From contig JAIRYW010000027.1 of NCBI GenBank assembly GCA_031267645.1, positions 21,626-85,625 on the forward strand: a DNA stretch of 64,000 nt, read 5' to 3'. The position numbers were made by a program, and so were the translations under genes. The DNA comes from Propionibacteriaceae bacterium. GTDB taxonomy: Bacteria > Actinomycetota > Actinomycetes > Propionibacteriales > Propionibacteriaceae. Shown here piece by piece: positions 36,480-46,900 of the stretch. The notes beneath the pieces were generated by a model. The model made no database searches and was not told the origin of the DNA. It saw nothing but the letters and a program-made list of their open reading frames with translations. Every line of letters starts with the position of its first letter. Position 1 is the stretch's first letter.

Positions 36480-38216
36480 TCAGGGCGTGGTACGAGAGAT
36501 CTGGACCAAGAACTCGTGGTTGGAAGTGGTCCTGCGCAATTGTTTGAGCAGCATCTCCAAAGCGCCTTGATCCTCCATGCCGGACAGGACCCGGCGCAGC
36601 TTCCAGATGATGGCCAACTCCTCGCGGCCCAGCAACAGCTCCTCGCGCCGGGTGCCGGAGGCGTCGACGTCGATGGCCGGGAAGATACGCTTGTCGGCCA
36701 AGTCGCGCCGCAAGCGCAGCTCCATGTTGCCGGTGCCCTTGAACTCCTCGAAGATGACTTCGTCCATCTTCGAACCGGTCTCGATCAAAGCGGTGGCCAA
36801 GATGGTCAAGGAGCCGCCGTTCTCGATGTTGCGGGCGGCGCCGAAGAACTTCTTGGGCGGATACAGGGCGGCCGAGTCGACGCCGCCGGACAGGATCCGG
36901 CCGGAGGCCGGGGCGGCCAGGTTGTAAGCCCGGCCCAAGCGGGTGATGCCGTCCAGCAGGATGACGACGTCTTTGCCCATCTCGACCAGACGCTTGGCCC
37001 GTTCGATGGCCAGCTCGGAGATGGTGGTGTGGTCGTCGGCCGGCCGGTCGAAGGTGGAGGCGATGACCTCGCCGGAGACGGTGCGCTGGAAGTCGGTCAC
37101 CTCTTCGGGGCGTTCGTCCACCAAGACCACCATCAGATGCACCTCGGGGTTGTTCTCGGTGATGGCGTTGGCGATGGCCTGCATGATCATGGTCTTGCCG
37201 GCCTTGGGCGGCGACACGATCAGACCGCGCTGACCCTTGCCGATGGGCGAGACGATGTCGATGATACGGCCGGACATGCCGGTGGGCGAGGTCTCCAACC
37301 GCAGCCGCTCCTGGGGGTAGAGCGGAGTCAGCTTGGCGAACTCGGGCCGGTTCTTGGCCTGGGCCGGATCGCCGCCGTTGACCGAGTCGAGCCGGATCAA
37401 GGGGTTGAACTTCTCCTTGCGTTCGCCCTCCCGCGGCTGGCGGATGGCGCCGGTCACGATGTCGCCCTTGCGCAGGCCGTGGCGGCGCACCAGCGACATC
37501 GACATGTAGGCGTCCTCCGGGCTGGGCAGGTAACCGGTGGTGCGGACGAAGGCGTATCCGTCCATGACGTCGACGATGCCGCTGACGGCGGCTAGGACGT
37601 CGTCCTCCCGGACCTGGGGATCGGACTCCAGGCGTTCCAGCCCGCCGCCGGTGCGACGCCGGTTCTGACGGTCGCGGTTGCGCCGCCGCCGGCTGCGCCG
37701 ACCGCCGCCGAAGCCGTCGTCGTCGTCGGGCCGATCGCCGGCCAGATCGACCGGGTCCAGCGCTGGCGGAGTCGGGCTGGGGTCGGCCGGCTCCATGCCC
37801 ATGGCGGCCAAGCGGGCCCCCACCTCTTGGGCGGTCTGGGGGTCGACCGGCTGGCCGGCCGGGTCGCCCCCGGTCTGACGGCTGCGCCGCCGCCGGCTGC
37901 GCACCTCGCTGCGGACCGGTTGGTCGGCCGAGTCGGCTGGGGCCTCGGCCGCCGCGGCCGCCGGGACGGATCGCTGGGGGGCGGGCGGTTGGGCAGCGGT
38001 CGGCTGGGGCTCGACCGCGAGGGGCAGCGGCTCGGCCTGGAGAGCGGCACGCTCCCGGCGGGCCGCCTTCTCCACTCGTCGCTCAGCCTTCCGGACGGCT
38101 GTGATGGCCGCCACCAGGTCGGCCTTGCGCATGGCCGAGGTCTTGCTGATGCCGAGGGAGGCCGCCAGCGTCTTCAATTCTGGTAGCACCAGGGCGTCCA
38201 GGCTCTTTTTTGTCAC
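36480..38216 (-). CDS. rho: transcription termination factor Rho
   Basis: Rho is the RNA-dependent ATPase that ends transcription. The 578-residue protein has an N-terminal SAP-like helical domain ([20 protein letters not shown]). An actinobacterial insert of about 150 residues rich in Pro, Ala, Gln and Arg follows, with two R/G/D-rich patches such as [18 protein letters not shown]. The RNA-binding domain has [18 protein letters not shown]. The ATPase has [24 protein letters not shown] and [13 protein letters not shown]. Start GTG 38216 has GAGAGGAAA upstream. The mRNA probably has a leader of about 155 bases from the promoter at 38380-38408. Confidence 0.96.
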   Translation of the reverse strand: MTKKSLDALVLPELKTLAASLGISKTSAMRKADLVAAITAVRKAERRVEKAARRERAALQAEPLPLAVEPQPTAAQPPAPQRSVPAAAAAEAPADSADQPVRSEVRSRRRRSRQTGGDPAGQPVDPQTAQEVGARLAAMGMEPADPSPTPPALDPVDLAGDRPDDDDGFGGGRRSRRRRNRDRQNRRRTGGGLERLESDPQVREDDVLAAVSGIVDVMDGYAFVRTTGYLPSPEDAYMSMSLVRRHGLRKGDIVTGAIRQPREGERKEKFNPLIRLDSVNGGDPAQAKNRPEFAKLTPLYPQERLRLETSPTGMSGRIIDIVSPIGKGQRGLIVSPPKAGKTMIMQAIANAITENNPEVHLMVVLVDERPEEVTDFQRTVSGEVIASTFDRPADDHTTISELAIERAKRLVEMGKDVVILLDGITRLGRAYNLAAPASGRILSGGVDSAALYPPKKFFGAARNIENGGSLTILATALIETGSKMDEVIFEEFKGTGNMELRLRRDLADKRIFPAIDVDASGTRREELLLGREELAIIWKLRRVLSGMEDQGALEMLLKQLRRTTSNHEFLVQISRTTP

Positions 38217-38379
38217 GGATTTCCTCTCCGTCGCTCTTCTCCACCGCGCTACCTGTCGGGCGCGTGAGGGCATATGTGGGGTGCTGGCCAGATTCGGATT
38301 TCTCTCGACGATTCGCCCGGGCGGGGCAGTCGAGCCTTGGTCGGGGCACCGCGCGGGCTGATGGCCCGCAAGCGGACTC

Positions 38380-38408
38380 ACACTATCAGGCGCCCCTGCC
38401 CGGCACAA
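38380..38408 (-). promoter_or_regulatory. sigma-70-like promoter for rho
   Basis: On the minus strand, TTGTGC (38403-38408) and TAGTGT (38380-38385) are separated by 17 bases. The predicted start is near 38373, leaving a leader of about 155 bases before the GTG of rho, a possible site for Rho self-regulation. Confidence 0.5.
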
Positions 38409-38429
38409 CTCCGTAGCCGAAGAGGCCGG

Positions 38430-39056
38430 TCACAAGCCGCTCAGGGGCCGGCTGGAGGCGGCCCGCAGCCGTTCGGCCAACTCTTGGTAGTTCCGCGTCA
38501 CCGGCAAGTGGGGGAACTCGGCCACGACTTTGTCCGGCGGATCGAACAGCAGGCCCAGATCGGCCTGGTTCAGCATGGCGGTGTCGTTGTACGAGTCGCC
38601 GGCCGCGAAGACGGTGAAATTGAGCCCTTGGAAGGCCCGCACGGCGGCTCTTTTCTGGTCCGGCAACCGCAACCGGTAGTCCGCCACCCGACCGGCCTGG
38701 TCCACCGTCAGGTCGTGGCAGAACAGGACTGGCTGGTCCAACTGGACCATCAGCGGTCGGGCGAAGTCGTAGAAGGTGTCGGACAAGATGACGACCTGGA
38801 AACCGCGCCTCAGCCAAGCCAAGAACTCGACCGCCCCGGGCAGCGGCGCCATGGTCGCGATGACGGCTTGGAGGTCGGCCAGAGTCAGGCCGTGCCGCTC
38901 CAAGACGGCCAGCCGGTGACGCATCAGTTGGTCGTAGTCGGATATGTCACGAGTGGTCAGTTTGAGCTGGTCGACGCCGGTCTTGGCCGCCACGTTGATC
39001 CAGATCTCCGGCACCAAGACGCCCTCGAGGTCGAGACAGACGATCTCCATGGCCAT
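38430..39056 (-). CDS. thrH: phosphoserine:homoserine phosphotransferase / phosphoserine phosphatase (ThrH family)
   Basis: ThrH is a HAD-fold enzyme that removes phosphate from phosphoserine and can pass it to homoserine, forming homoserine phosphate for threonine synthesis. The 208-residue protein matches the Pseudomonas ThrH pattern closely. It has CLDLEGVLVPEIW at the N-terminus (nucleophile Asp9, Glu11), DYDQLMRHRL, VVILSDTFYDFARPLM, a Lys in LPDQKRAAV, and AAGDSYNDTAML. The closing segment is LRAASSRPL. AGGAGG lies six bases before ATG 39056. Its position between hom and rho, where thrC-thrB usually lies, supports a threonine role. Confidence 0.87.
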   Translation of the reverse strand: MAMEIVCLDLEGVLVPEIWINVAAKTGVDQLKLTTRDISDYDQLMRHRLAVLERHGLTLADLQAVIATMAPLPGAVEFLAWLRRGFQVVILSDTFYDFARPLMVQLDQPVLFCHDLTVDQAGRVADYRLRLPDQKRAAVRAFQGLNFTVFAAGDSYNDTAMLNQADLGLLFDPPDKVVAEFPHLPVTRNYQELAERLRAASSRPLSGL

Positions 39057-39197
39057 GGCGGCCTCCTCTCCGATCCGACCCGCCGCGCCCCAGCTCCGCC
39101 GCGGCTGGCCCAACGCTCCGAGACCGAGTCTGTCAGCTGGCCCGGCCCCGGTCCAACCCCGGCCGCTCGGCCCGCCCCCGAAGTCGGAGCGAGGCCG

Positions 39198-40514
39198 TCA
39201 CTGCCCTTCGACCCGGAGCTGACGGATCCGGCCGATGACGGCCGAACTGACGGTCTTGAGCTCGGACACGGTGTCTTGCACCTCGGCCTCGCGGGCGGCG
39301 TGGGTCATGATGCCGAGCATGGCCCCGTCGGCGGCCGGGGTCTGGCGGACGGCGGCGATGGAGACGCCGTGCTTGCCGAAGACGGAGGCCACCCGAGCCA
39401 GCACTCCGGGCGAGTCCTGCACCATCAAAGAGATGTAATACGAGGTGCGGGCGTCGCCGATCGGAGCCACTGACCGGTTGGTGTAAGCCGTCATGGCCGG
39501 CCCGTGGGTGCCGCGGGCCCGGTTGCGACCGACCGTCACCAAGTCGCCCATGACGGCCGAGGCGGTCGGAGCCCCGCCCGCCCCCGGGCCCAGGAACATC
39601 AGGTGGCCGGCGTTGCGCGACTCCACGAAGACGGCGTTGTAGGCCCCCCGCACGCTGGCCAGGGGATGGTCGGACGGCACCATGGCCGGATGGACCCGGA
39701 CCGAGACCCGGGGCGGCTCCTCCTCGGTCAGAGTGGCCACCGCCAGCAGCTTGACGACGTAGCCCAAACGACTGGCGGCGGCGATGTCCTCCGCCGTCAA
39801 GGTGGTGATGCCCTCGCGGTGGACGTCGTCGCCGGCGATCTCGGTGTGGAAGGCCAAGCTGGCCAAGATGGAGGCCTTGGCGGCGGCGTCGTAGCCCTCG
39901 ACGTCGGCCGTCGGGTCGGCCTCGGCGTAACCCAGCTCCTGGGCCTGGGCCAGGGCGGCCGAGAAGGACAGGCCATCGGTCGTCATCTGGTCCAGGATGT
40001 AGTTGGTGGTGCCGTTGACGACGCCCATGACGGTGGTGATCTCGTCGCCCACCAGGGACTCCCGCAGAGGCCGCACGATCGGTATGGCGCCGGCCACGGC
40101 GGCCTCGAAGTAGAGGTCCACCCCGGCCCGTTGGGCGGCTTGGTACAGCTCGGGCCCGTGGGCCGCCAACAGGGCCTTGTTGGCCGTCACGACCGAGGCC
40201 CCGTGGTCGATGGCGCGCCGGATCAGAGCGCGGGCCGGTTCCAGGCCGCCGATCACCTCCACCACGATGTCGGCCCGGGTCACCAAGGACTCGCAGTCGC
40301 CGGTCAGAAGCCCCGGATCGATGCCGGGCCGCTCGGCGTCGGGGTGGCGCACCCCGATGCCGACCAGTTCTATGGGCCGGCCGACTCTGGCTTGCAGATC
40401 ATCGGGCGACTCGAGCAGCAGACGGGCGACTTGGGAACCGACCACGCCGCAGCCAAGCAGAGCCACGCGCAGCGGATCAGAGGTTGATGAAAGCACGGAC
40501 CAATCATGGCCCAT
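39198..40514 (-). CDS. hom: homoserine dehydrogenase
   Basis: The enzyme reduces aspartate semialdehyde to homoserine, the branch point to threonine and methionine. The 438-residue protein has the nucleotide-binding VALLGCGVVGSQVARLL, the conserved GVVNGTTNYILDQM and ELGYAEADPTADVEGYDAAAK, and a C-terminal ACT domain (YYISLMVQDSPGVLARVASVF). The ACT domain suggests feedback control, usually by threonine. It lies 43 bases after lysA and 141 bases before thrH. thrC and thrB are not adjacent. Confidence 0.96.
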   Translation of the reverse strand: MGHDWSVLSSTSDPLRVALLGCGVVGSQVARLLLESPDDLQARVGRPIELVGIGVRHPDAERPGIDPGLLTGDCESLVTRADIVVEVIGGLEPARALIRRAIDHGASVVTANKALLAAHGPELYQAAQRAGVDLYFEAAVAGAIPIVRPLRESLVGDEITTVMGVVNGTTNYILDQMTTDGLSFSAALAQAQELGYAEADPTADVEGYDAAAKASILASLAFHTEIAGDDVHREGITTLTAEDIAAASRLGYVVKLLAVATLTEEEPPRVSVRVHPAMVPSDHPLASVRGAYNAVFVESRNAGHLMFLGPGAGGAPTASAVMGDLVTVGRNRARGTHGPAMTAYTNRSVAPIGDARTSYYISLMVQDSPGVLARVASVFGKHGVSIAAVRQTPAADGAMLGIMTHAAREAEVQDTVSELKTVSSAVIGRIRQLRVEGQ

Positions 40515-40557
40515 CCGGCGCCGACCGGCGAGCGGCGCCCGAACCGGCGGGCGGACC

Positions 40558-41958
40558 TCAGCCGACGTCCAGGCCGAGCAAGTCGTCCAAGGTCTCGCGC
40601 CGCAGCAGCGGATAGGCCCGCTCGGCGTTGACGGCCACCACCGGCGGTCGCGTCAGATGGTTGTAATTGGAAGCCATCGACCTGGCGTAGGCGCCCGCCG
40701 CCGGCACCGCGATCAGATCGCCGGGGGCGATGTCGGCCGGCAGGAAGACGTCGCGCACCAAGATGTCGCCGCCCTCGCAGTGCTTGCCCACCACCCGGCA
40801 CAGGGCGGGCGGGGCGGCCGAAGACCGATTGGCCAGCACGGCCGAGTACTCGGCGGCGTAGAGGGCGGGGCGGATGTTGTCGCTCATGCCGCCGTCGACG
40901 GCCACGTAGACCCGCTGGGCCCCGCCGTCCAGCTCCACCACCTTGACCGTGCCGACGGTGTAGACCGCCACCATGGCCGGACCGCAGATGGCCCGGCCCG
41001 GTTCGATGGCCAGGCGCAGCTGGCCCAGGTCGTAGTCGATCCGGGCCCGTTCCACGATCAGGGCCAGGCTCTCCTTCAGAGCGGCCGGGGCGGGGGGCGT
41101 GTCGTCGTCGGTGTAGGCGATGCCGAAACCGCCGCCCAAGTTGAGTTCGACCAGTCCGACCCCGGTGGCGTCACGGAACTGGGCCATCACCCGCATGGTG
41201 CGTTGGGCCGCCACCTGGAAGGCGTCGGTCTCGAAGATCTGGGAGCCGATGTGGGAGTGGACGCCGGCCAAGTCGATCCAGGGGCTGGTCTGGCAACGCA
41301 CCAGCGCCATCAGGGCGTGGCCGCCCAGGATGGAGAAACCGAACTTCTGATCCTCGTGGGCGGTGGCGATGTACTCGTGGGTGTGGGCCTCGACCCCGGT
41401 GGTGACCCGGACCAGGACCCGGGCCACCACGCCCAGCTCTTGGGCCAAGGCCTCGATCCGCTCGATCTCGTCCAGCGAGTCGACGATGACATGGCCGACC
41501 CCGACCTGCAGGCCCAGCCGTAGCTCATCCAAGGACTTGTTGTTGCCGTGGAAGCCGATCCGGGCGGCCGGGAAGCCGGCCTTCAGAGCCACCGTCAGCT
41601 CGTTGCCGGAGCAGACGTCCAGACCCAGCCCCTCTTGGTCGATCCAGCGCGCCACGCCACGGCAGAGGAAGGCCTTGCCGGCGTAGTAGACGTCCCAGTC
41701 GTCGAAGGCCAGGGCGAAGGCGCGGGCCCGGGCCCGGAACTCGGCCTCGTCGACGAAGTAGGCCGGGCTGTCGAACTGGTCGGTCAAGGCGGTCAAGGTC
41801 CGTCCGGCCAAGGTCATGGCCCCGGCCGGGTCGCGCTCGACGCCGGTCGGCCAGAGAGCCGGGTTGAGCCAATTGAGATCGTCCGGCCGGACCAGCCAAT
41901 TGGGACGCGAAGCCATCGCGTCGGCGTGGATGGACCCGGCGACATGGGTGTGCGACAT
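40558..41958 (-). CDS. lysA: diaminopimelate decarboxylase
   Basis: LysA converts meso-diaminopimelate to lysine, a PLP reaction. The 466-residue protein has the PLP-binding Lys in VYYAGKAFLCRG and the usual GLDVCSGNELTVALKAGF. It also has HSHIGSQIFE, LNLGGGFGIAY, LAIEPGRAIC and the active-site CEGGDIL. ATG 41958 follows AAGGTG; a longer frame to 42429 passes antisense through the tRNA-Arg gene and is rejected. It is upstream of hom in the same direction, the conserved actinobacterial pair. Confidence 0.95.
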   Translation of the reverse strand: MSHTHVAGSIHADAMASRPNWLVRPDDLNWLNPALWPTGVERDPAGAMTLAGRTLTALTDQFDSPAYFVDEAEFRARARAFALAFDDWDVYYAGKAFLCRGVARWIDQEGLGLDVCSGNELTVALKAGFPAARIGFHGNNKSLDELRLGLQVGVGHVIVDSLDEIERIEALAQELGVVARVLVRVTTGVEAHTHEYIATAHEDQKFGFSILGGHALMALVRCQTSPWIDLAGVHSHIGSQIFETDAFQVAAQRTMRVMAQFRDATGVGLVELNLGGGFGIAYTDDDTPPAPAALKESLALIVERARIDYDLGQLRLAIEPGRAICGPAMVAVYTVGTVKVVELDGGAQRVYVAVDGGMSDNIRPALYAAEYSAVLANRSSAAPPALCRVVGKHCEGGDILVRDVFLPADIAPGDLIAVPAAGAYARSMASNYNHLTRPPVVAVNAERAYPLLRRETLDDLLGLDVG

Positions 41959-42150
41959 AAGCGACACCTTAGAGGCTGTCCGAGGCTCCGCGCTGCGCTG
42001 GAGAGGCCGGACCAAGCGGAGGGCCGGGTGGCCGGACGGCTCTGACGCGGCCGCCCCGGGGCGGCGGTCGACCGGACCGAGGTTGGGCTCGGCCGGTCGA
42101 AGACAAGGACGCGCCGGACGACTGAGCCGAACCGAGTCCCGGCCCAGTCC

Positions 42151-42159
42151 TGATAGCAT
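42151..42159 (+). promoter_or_regulatory. extended -10 promoter element of tRNA-Arg
   Basis: TGATAGCAT joins the TGn extension to a TAGCAT box, 14 bases before the mature tRNA. The -35 region is poor. Confidence 0.45.
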
Positions 42160-42173
42160 GGGCGGGTCGATCG

Positions 42174-42245
42174 GCCCTCGTAGCTCAGGGGATAGAGCAC
42201 CGCCCTCCGGAGGCGGGAGCGCAGGTTCGAATCCTGCCGGGGGCG
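42174..42245 (+). tRNA. tRNA-Arg (anticodon CCG)
   Basis: The 72-base cloverleaf has a 7-pair acceptor stem (GCCCTCG with CGGGGGC, one G-U pair). The D arm contains AGCTCAGGGGATAGAGC. The anticodon loop is CTCCGGA with CCG at 42207-42209, and the T arm is GCAGG-TTCGAAT-CCTGC. The discriminator is G42245, and CCA is not encoded. It reads CGG codons, which are used in these G+C-rich genes. The 215 bases between it and the lysA start hold no gene. Confidence 0.95.
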
Positions 42246-42316
42246 CGTCCGAACCCATCTCGTTGGTCGCGCGCCCATCGCGGCCACATCCAGTTCCCCC
42301 GCTGACGGAAGGAAAC

Positions 42317-43702
42317 ATGGCCGCCAACGCCTCGGCCGGCGCCGGACGCTGGACCGCCTTGTGGACCTGGACCGTCAGTCGTCTGCGCCTCACCAGCGGC
42401 CGTAAAGCCGTCCTCTGTTGGACCGTCACGCGGAGCCTGATCTTCGCCCTCTGGGGCTTGCTCGGCTTCTACCCCCAAGGCGACGTCGACTACTACTACC
42501 GTTCCATCCGCCGGCTCTTCCTCGGTCTGATCACCCCGGAACAGACTCTGATCGAATACCCCACGCCGTTGATCTGGATCCTCAGCCTGCCTTATCTGAT
42601 CGGGGGCGGGACCAAGACCGGCTTCTTGTTCGCCTTCATCGGTCTGTTCTTGGCCAGCGACGCCTTGGTGGCCTGGCTGCTCTGGCGCACGGCCCGTAAA
42701 TTCGGCACCGACCCCAACCCGGCCGTCCTGTTCTGGATCGGCTTCGTCTTGGCCATGGGGCCGATCACCTACATGCGCCTGGACCTGTTGACCGCCGCTC
42801 TGGGCGCGGCCGCCGTCCTGGCCCTGGTACGGGGCCACCGAGCCAGCGCCGGAGTCATGATCGGGCTGGGGGCTTCGATCAAACTCTGGCCGGCCCTGCT
42901 CTGGCCCGCCACCTGGGTGGACCGCCGGGCGGTCTGGCGCGCCACCTGGGGGACCTGGGGCTGCGGAGGCGCCTTAGTCCTGGCCTCGTTGCTCTACGCC
43001 GGCTGGGACCGCCTGCTCAGCCCCTTGACCTGGCAAGCCGACCGCGGCTTGCAGATCGAGTCGATCTACGCCACCCCGATCATGCTGGCCCGGCTCTTCG
43101 CCCACGGCCATTACGAGGTCGCCGTCTCGCGCTATCAAGCCTTCGAGGTGGCCGGACCGGGCTCCCAGCTCATGGTCACGACGGCCTCGGCCGCCACCGC
43201 CCTGGGCGGGCTGACCATGGTGATCCTCTATCTGGGCTGGCTCAGGCGCAGTCAGCGCACCGCCATCGAAGCCGGCACTTTGATGATCATCGCCACCTTG
43301 ATCATGATCATCACCAATAAGACTTTCAGCCCTCAGTACATGATGTGGCTGGCCGGGCCGGTGGCCGGGCTGCTGACCATCTCGGCCCGTCGCCCAACTG
43401 TGCCGATCCTGCCCGACCAGCCGGCCACACCGATGTCGTTGGCCCGTCAGATCGGGCTTTGGACCTTGGCCCTGACCGGTTTGACCCAATTGGTCTACCC
43501 GACCCTGTACGGCTATCTGGTGACTTGGAGCTGGCTGACGCCGCTGGCCACCCTGGTGTTGACGGCGCGCAACCTGGCCATCGTCTACTTCTCGGTCCGC
43601 CTGATCCGGCTGGCCTTCCGCTCCATCGCCTGGCGGCCCCGCCAGCCGGACGACCGGCCGGCCGCCACCGCCGAGCGGCGGTCCGTCCACCAGTCGGTCT
43701 AG
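42317..43702 (+). CDS. polytopic membrane glycosyltransferase, GT87/DUF2029-like
   Basis: The 461-residue protein has about ten to twelve hydrophobic segments and resembles polyprenyl-phosphomannose-dependent GT-C transferases of the GT87 (DUF2029) family. A GT-C-like acidic motif may be GDVDYYYRSIRR after the first helix. LGASIKLWPALLWPATW and NKTFSPQYMMWLAGP fit the family's conserved central and late helices. It probably adds mannose or a related sugar to an envelope glycan. ATG 42317 has GGAAGGAAA upstream. Longer frames to 41816 cross the tRNA-Arg gene and are rejected. Confidence 0.8.
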   Translation: MAANASAGAGRWTALWTWTVSRLRLTSGRKAVLCWTVTRSLIFALWGLLGFYPQGDVDYYYRSIRRLFLGLITPEQTLIEYPTPLIWILSLPYLIGGGTKTGFLFAFIGLFLASDALVAWLLWRTARKFGTDPNPAVLFWIGFVLAMGPITYMRLDLLTAALGAAAVLALVRGHRASAGVMIGLGASIKLWPALLWPATWVDRRAVWRATWGTWGCGGALVLASLLYAGWDRLLSPLTWQADRGLQIESIYATPIMLARLFAHGHYEVAVSRYQAFEVAGPGSQLMVTTASAATALGGLTMVILYLGWLRRSQRTAIEAGTLMIIATLIMIITNKTFSPQYMMWLAGPVAGLLTISARRPTVPILPDQPATPMSLARQIGLWTLALTGLTQLVYPTLYGYLVTWSWLTPLATLVLTARNLAIVYFSVRLIRLAFRSIAWRPRQPDDRPAATAERRSVHQSV

Positions 43703-43940
43703 CGCCGGTGCGCCCGTTGCCGACCGCTCGGCCTGCCAGCCGGACCGGCCGGCCCAGCGGACCGTCCCCCGCGCCCAGACCAGGGGCAGAAGGGAGCCCG
43801 ATCGGGCCGAATCCATAACGGATCGGGCACAACCGGCCCCGACACGCCAACCAGCTCTTCCGTGGCGGCTGGGATCGGTTAGGCTCGCCAGTGCTCGAGG
43901 CGCGTGTCGACGCGCAGTGTCATCCCAGGAGAGTGGCTCC

Positions 43941-46900
43941 GTGAGCGTTACGTCGATTCCCCGCCCCACTGTGACGACCGATTTTGGGGCCAACGCCTGG
44001 CTGATGGAAGACCTGCGGGAGGCCTGGCTGGCCGATCCGGCCTCGGTGCCGGCTTGTTGGGCCAGCTTCTTCCAAAACGGCGCCGCCCCGCCCGGACCGG
44101 AGCCAGAGCGGTCGGCCCCGCCGGAGCCGGTTCGACCAACCGTCCCGATCCTGACTCCGCCGCTCAGCGCGACGGCTGAGCCGAAGCCCGGACCCGTTCC
44201 GGAGCGGGGGTCCAGCGCCGGGCCAGTCCCGCCGATCACCCCCGACCCCGCCACACCATCCGCCCCCGCACCGGCCCCCGCCACGCCGCCGCCCTCCGCG
44301 CCGGTCGTACCGGCCACGCCGCCGACCGCCGCCGGCCCAGTCGCACCACCGCCGCCGACCCGGCCCCGCGACCTACCCCGTCCCGTGCTGCCGAATTTGG
44401 CCCCGGCCCCGCCGCCGCCGGCCCCGCCCGTCCTGCCGGCCCCGCCCGAGCCGGCCCCACAACCGGACCGGGCCAGCGACCACGCCCCCCGTGCCACGGT
44501 CGAGCCGGAGACCAAGAAGACGGCCGAGAGCCCGCAGCGCCACGAGGCCGGTTTGCCGGCCAACCCGCCCAACCCGCGCCAGCGCCCCCTCACCGTGGCC
44601 CCCGAGCCGGAACGCTCGGTCTTGCGTTCGGCCGCCCTGCGGACGGCCCAGAACATGGACGCCTCGCTGTCGCTGCCCACCGCCACCAGCGTGCGCACCA
44701 TCCCCATGAAACTGGTGATCGACCTGCGCGACCAGATGAACAAGCATCTGCGGCAGACCCGAGGCGGCAAGATCTCCTTCACCCACCTGGTGGCCTACGC
44801 CATGGTCGAGGCCCTGCGGGCGGTGCCGGCCATGAACGTCTACTACGACGCCAGCCAAGGCAAGGCCACCCTGGTGCGGCCCCACACCACCAATCTCGGC
44901 CTGGCCATCGACGTCGACCGCCCGGATGGCTCCCGCCAGCTGCTGGCGCCCAATGTCAAGCAGGCCGACAGCCTCGACTTCGCCCAGTTCGTGGCCGCCT
45001 ACGAGGACCTGGTCCAGCGGGCTCGGGCCGGCCAGCTGCGGGCGGACGACTTCGCCGGCACCACCTGCACCCTGACCAACCCGGGCGGGGTCGGCACCGA
45101 CCACTCGATCCCGCGTCTGATGCCCGGCCAGGGCGTCATCCTGGGGGTCGGCTCGATCGACTACGCCCCCGGCTTCCAAGGGGCCAGCCCCTCCCGCTTG
45201 AGCGAGCTGGGCATCTCGCGGGTGATGGCTCTGACCTCGACCTACGACCACCGCGTCATCCAAGGGGCCCAGTCGGGCGAGTTCTTGGCCCACATCGAGC
45301 AGTTGCTGATCGGCCAGCACGACTTCTACGGCCGCGTCTTCGCCGCCTTGCGCATCCCCTACGCTCCCCTGGCCTGGGACGTCGACATCTACGCCACCCG
45401 CCAGCACGAGGTCTCCAAGACGGCCCGCGTCATGCAGTTGATCGACGCCTACCGCACCCTGGGCCATCTGATGGCCGACACCGACCCCCTGCTCTACCGG
45501 CTGCGCTCGCACCCCGACCTGGTCTTGGCCACCCACGGTCTGACGCTGTGGGATCTGGACCGTGAGTTCGCCGTCGGCACCCTGGGCGGCCAGCAGCGCC
45601 AATACCTCTACCTGCGCACCATCTTGGACACCCTGCAGGACGCCTACTGCCGCACCATCGGCGTCGAATACATGCACATCTCCGACCCCGAGCAGCGGCT
45701 GTGGATCCAGCAGCGCCTGGAGTCGCCCCGCGAGCCGATCTCGTACACCGAACACATGCGCATCTTGGACCGCCTGATCGAGGCCGAACTGTTCGAGACC
45801 TTCCTGCAGACCAAGTTCGTGGGCCAGAAGCGATTCTCCCTGGAGGGCGGCGAATCGGCCATCGTCCTGCTCGACCAGGTCTGTGAGCAGGCCGCCCGGG
45901 CTGGTTTGGACGAGGTCTGCATCGGCATGCCGCACCGCGGCCGCCTCAATGTCCTGGCCAATATCGTGGGCAAGTCGTATTCCCAGATCTTCCAGGAGTT
46001 CGAGGAGGGCATCCAGCCCTCCGGCAGCCAAGGTTCGGGCGACGTCAAGTACCACTTGGGGGCGGAGGGGCGTTTCGCGGCCAGCGACGGCGCCACCATC
46101 CGAGCTTCGGTGGCGGCCAACCCCAGCCACTTGGAGATGGTCGACCCGGTCTTGGAGGGCATCGCCCGGGCCAAGCAGGACCGCTCCCAGTCCAGCCTGC
46201 CCCACCCGGTGCTGCCCATCCTGATCCACGGCGACGCCGCCTTCGCCGGTCAGGGCGTCACCTTCGAGACCCTGCAGATGTCGCAGCTGCGCGGCTACAG
46301 CACCGGCGGCACCATCCACGTCGTCATCAACAATCAGGTCGGCTTCACCACGGCGCCGGTCGAGTCACGTTCCTCGACCTACTGCACCGACGTGGCCAAA
46401 GCCATCCAGGCGCCCGTCTTCCACGTCAACGGCGACGACCCCGACGCCTGCGTCCGAGTGGCCCGGCTGGCCTTCGACTACCGCCAGCGCTTCAACAAAG
46501 ACGTCGTCATCGACCTGGTCTGCTACCGCCGCCGGGGCCACAACGAAGGCGACGACCCCAGTTTCACCCAGCCCTTGATGTACGACCTGATCAAGCAGAA
46601 GCGCACCGTCCGGGCCCTCTACAGCGAAGCTCTGATCGGCCGGGGCGACATCTCGCCCCAGGACGCCGAAGAGGCCCGTCGGCATTTCAACCAGCGCCTG
46701 GAGTCGGTTTTCGCCGAGGTCCGCGACGCCACCCGCAAACGCGACACCAGCTACGTCCGTCGGCCCCGCTACCCGGCCAAGCCGGCCCACAACCGATCGA
46801 CCTCGATCAGTTGGCAGACCATGCGCTTGGTGGCCGACGCCCACACCCGCTTCCCGGAGGGCTTCGCCGTCCATCCCAAGGTGCTGCCCCAGTTGGAGCG

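Noticed and set aside
38217..38408. 64-residue N-terminal extension of Rho
   Set aside because: GTG 38216 has a good ribosome site and begins at the usual Rho N-terminus. The extension covers the promoter and leader.
41816..42429. N-terminal extensions of lysA and of the membrane glycosyltransferase through 42174-42245
   Set aside because: Both pass through the tRNA-Arg gene. The lysA extension even reads GFEPALPPPEGG, the typical antisense tRNA peptide.
44373..46319. Long minus-strand open frame opposite kgd
   Set aside because: It is antisense to a clear, full-length kgd, and its translation has a biased composition without recognisable domains.
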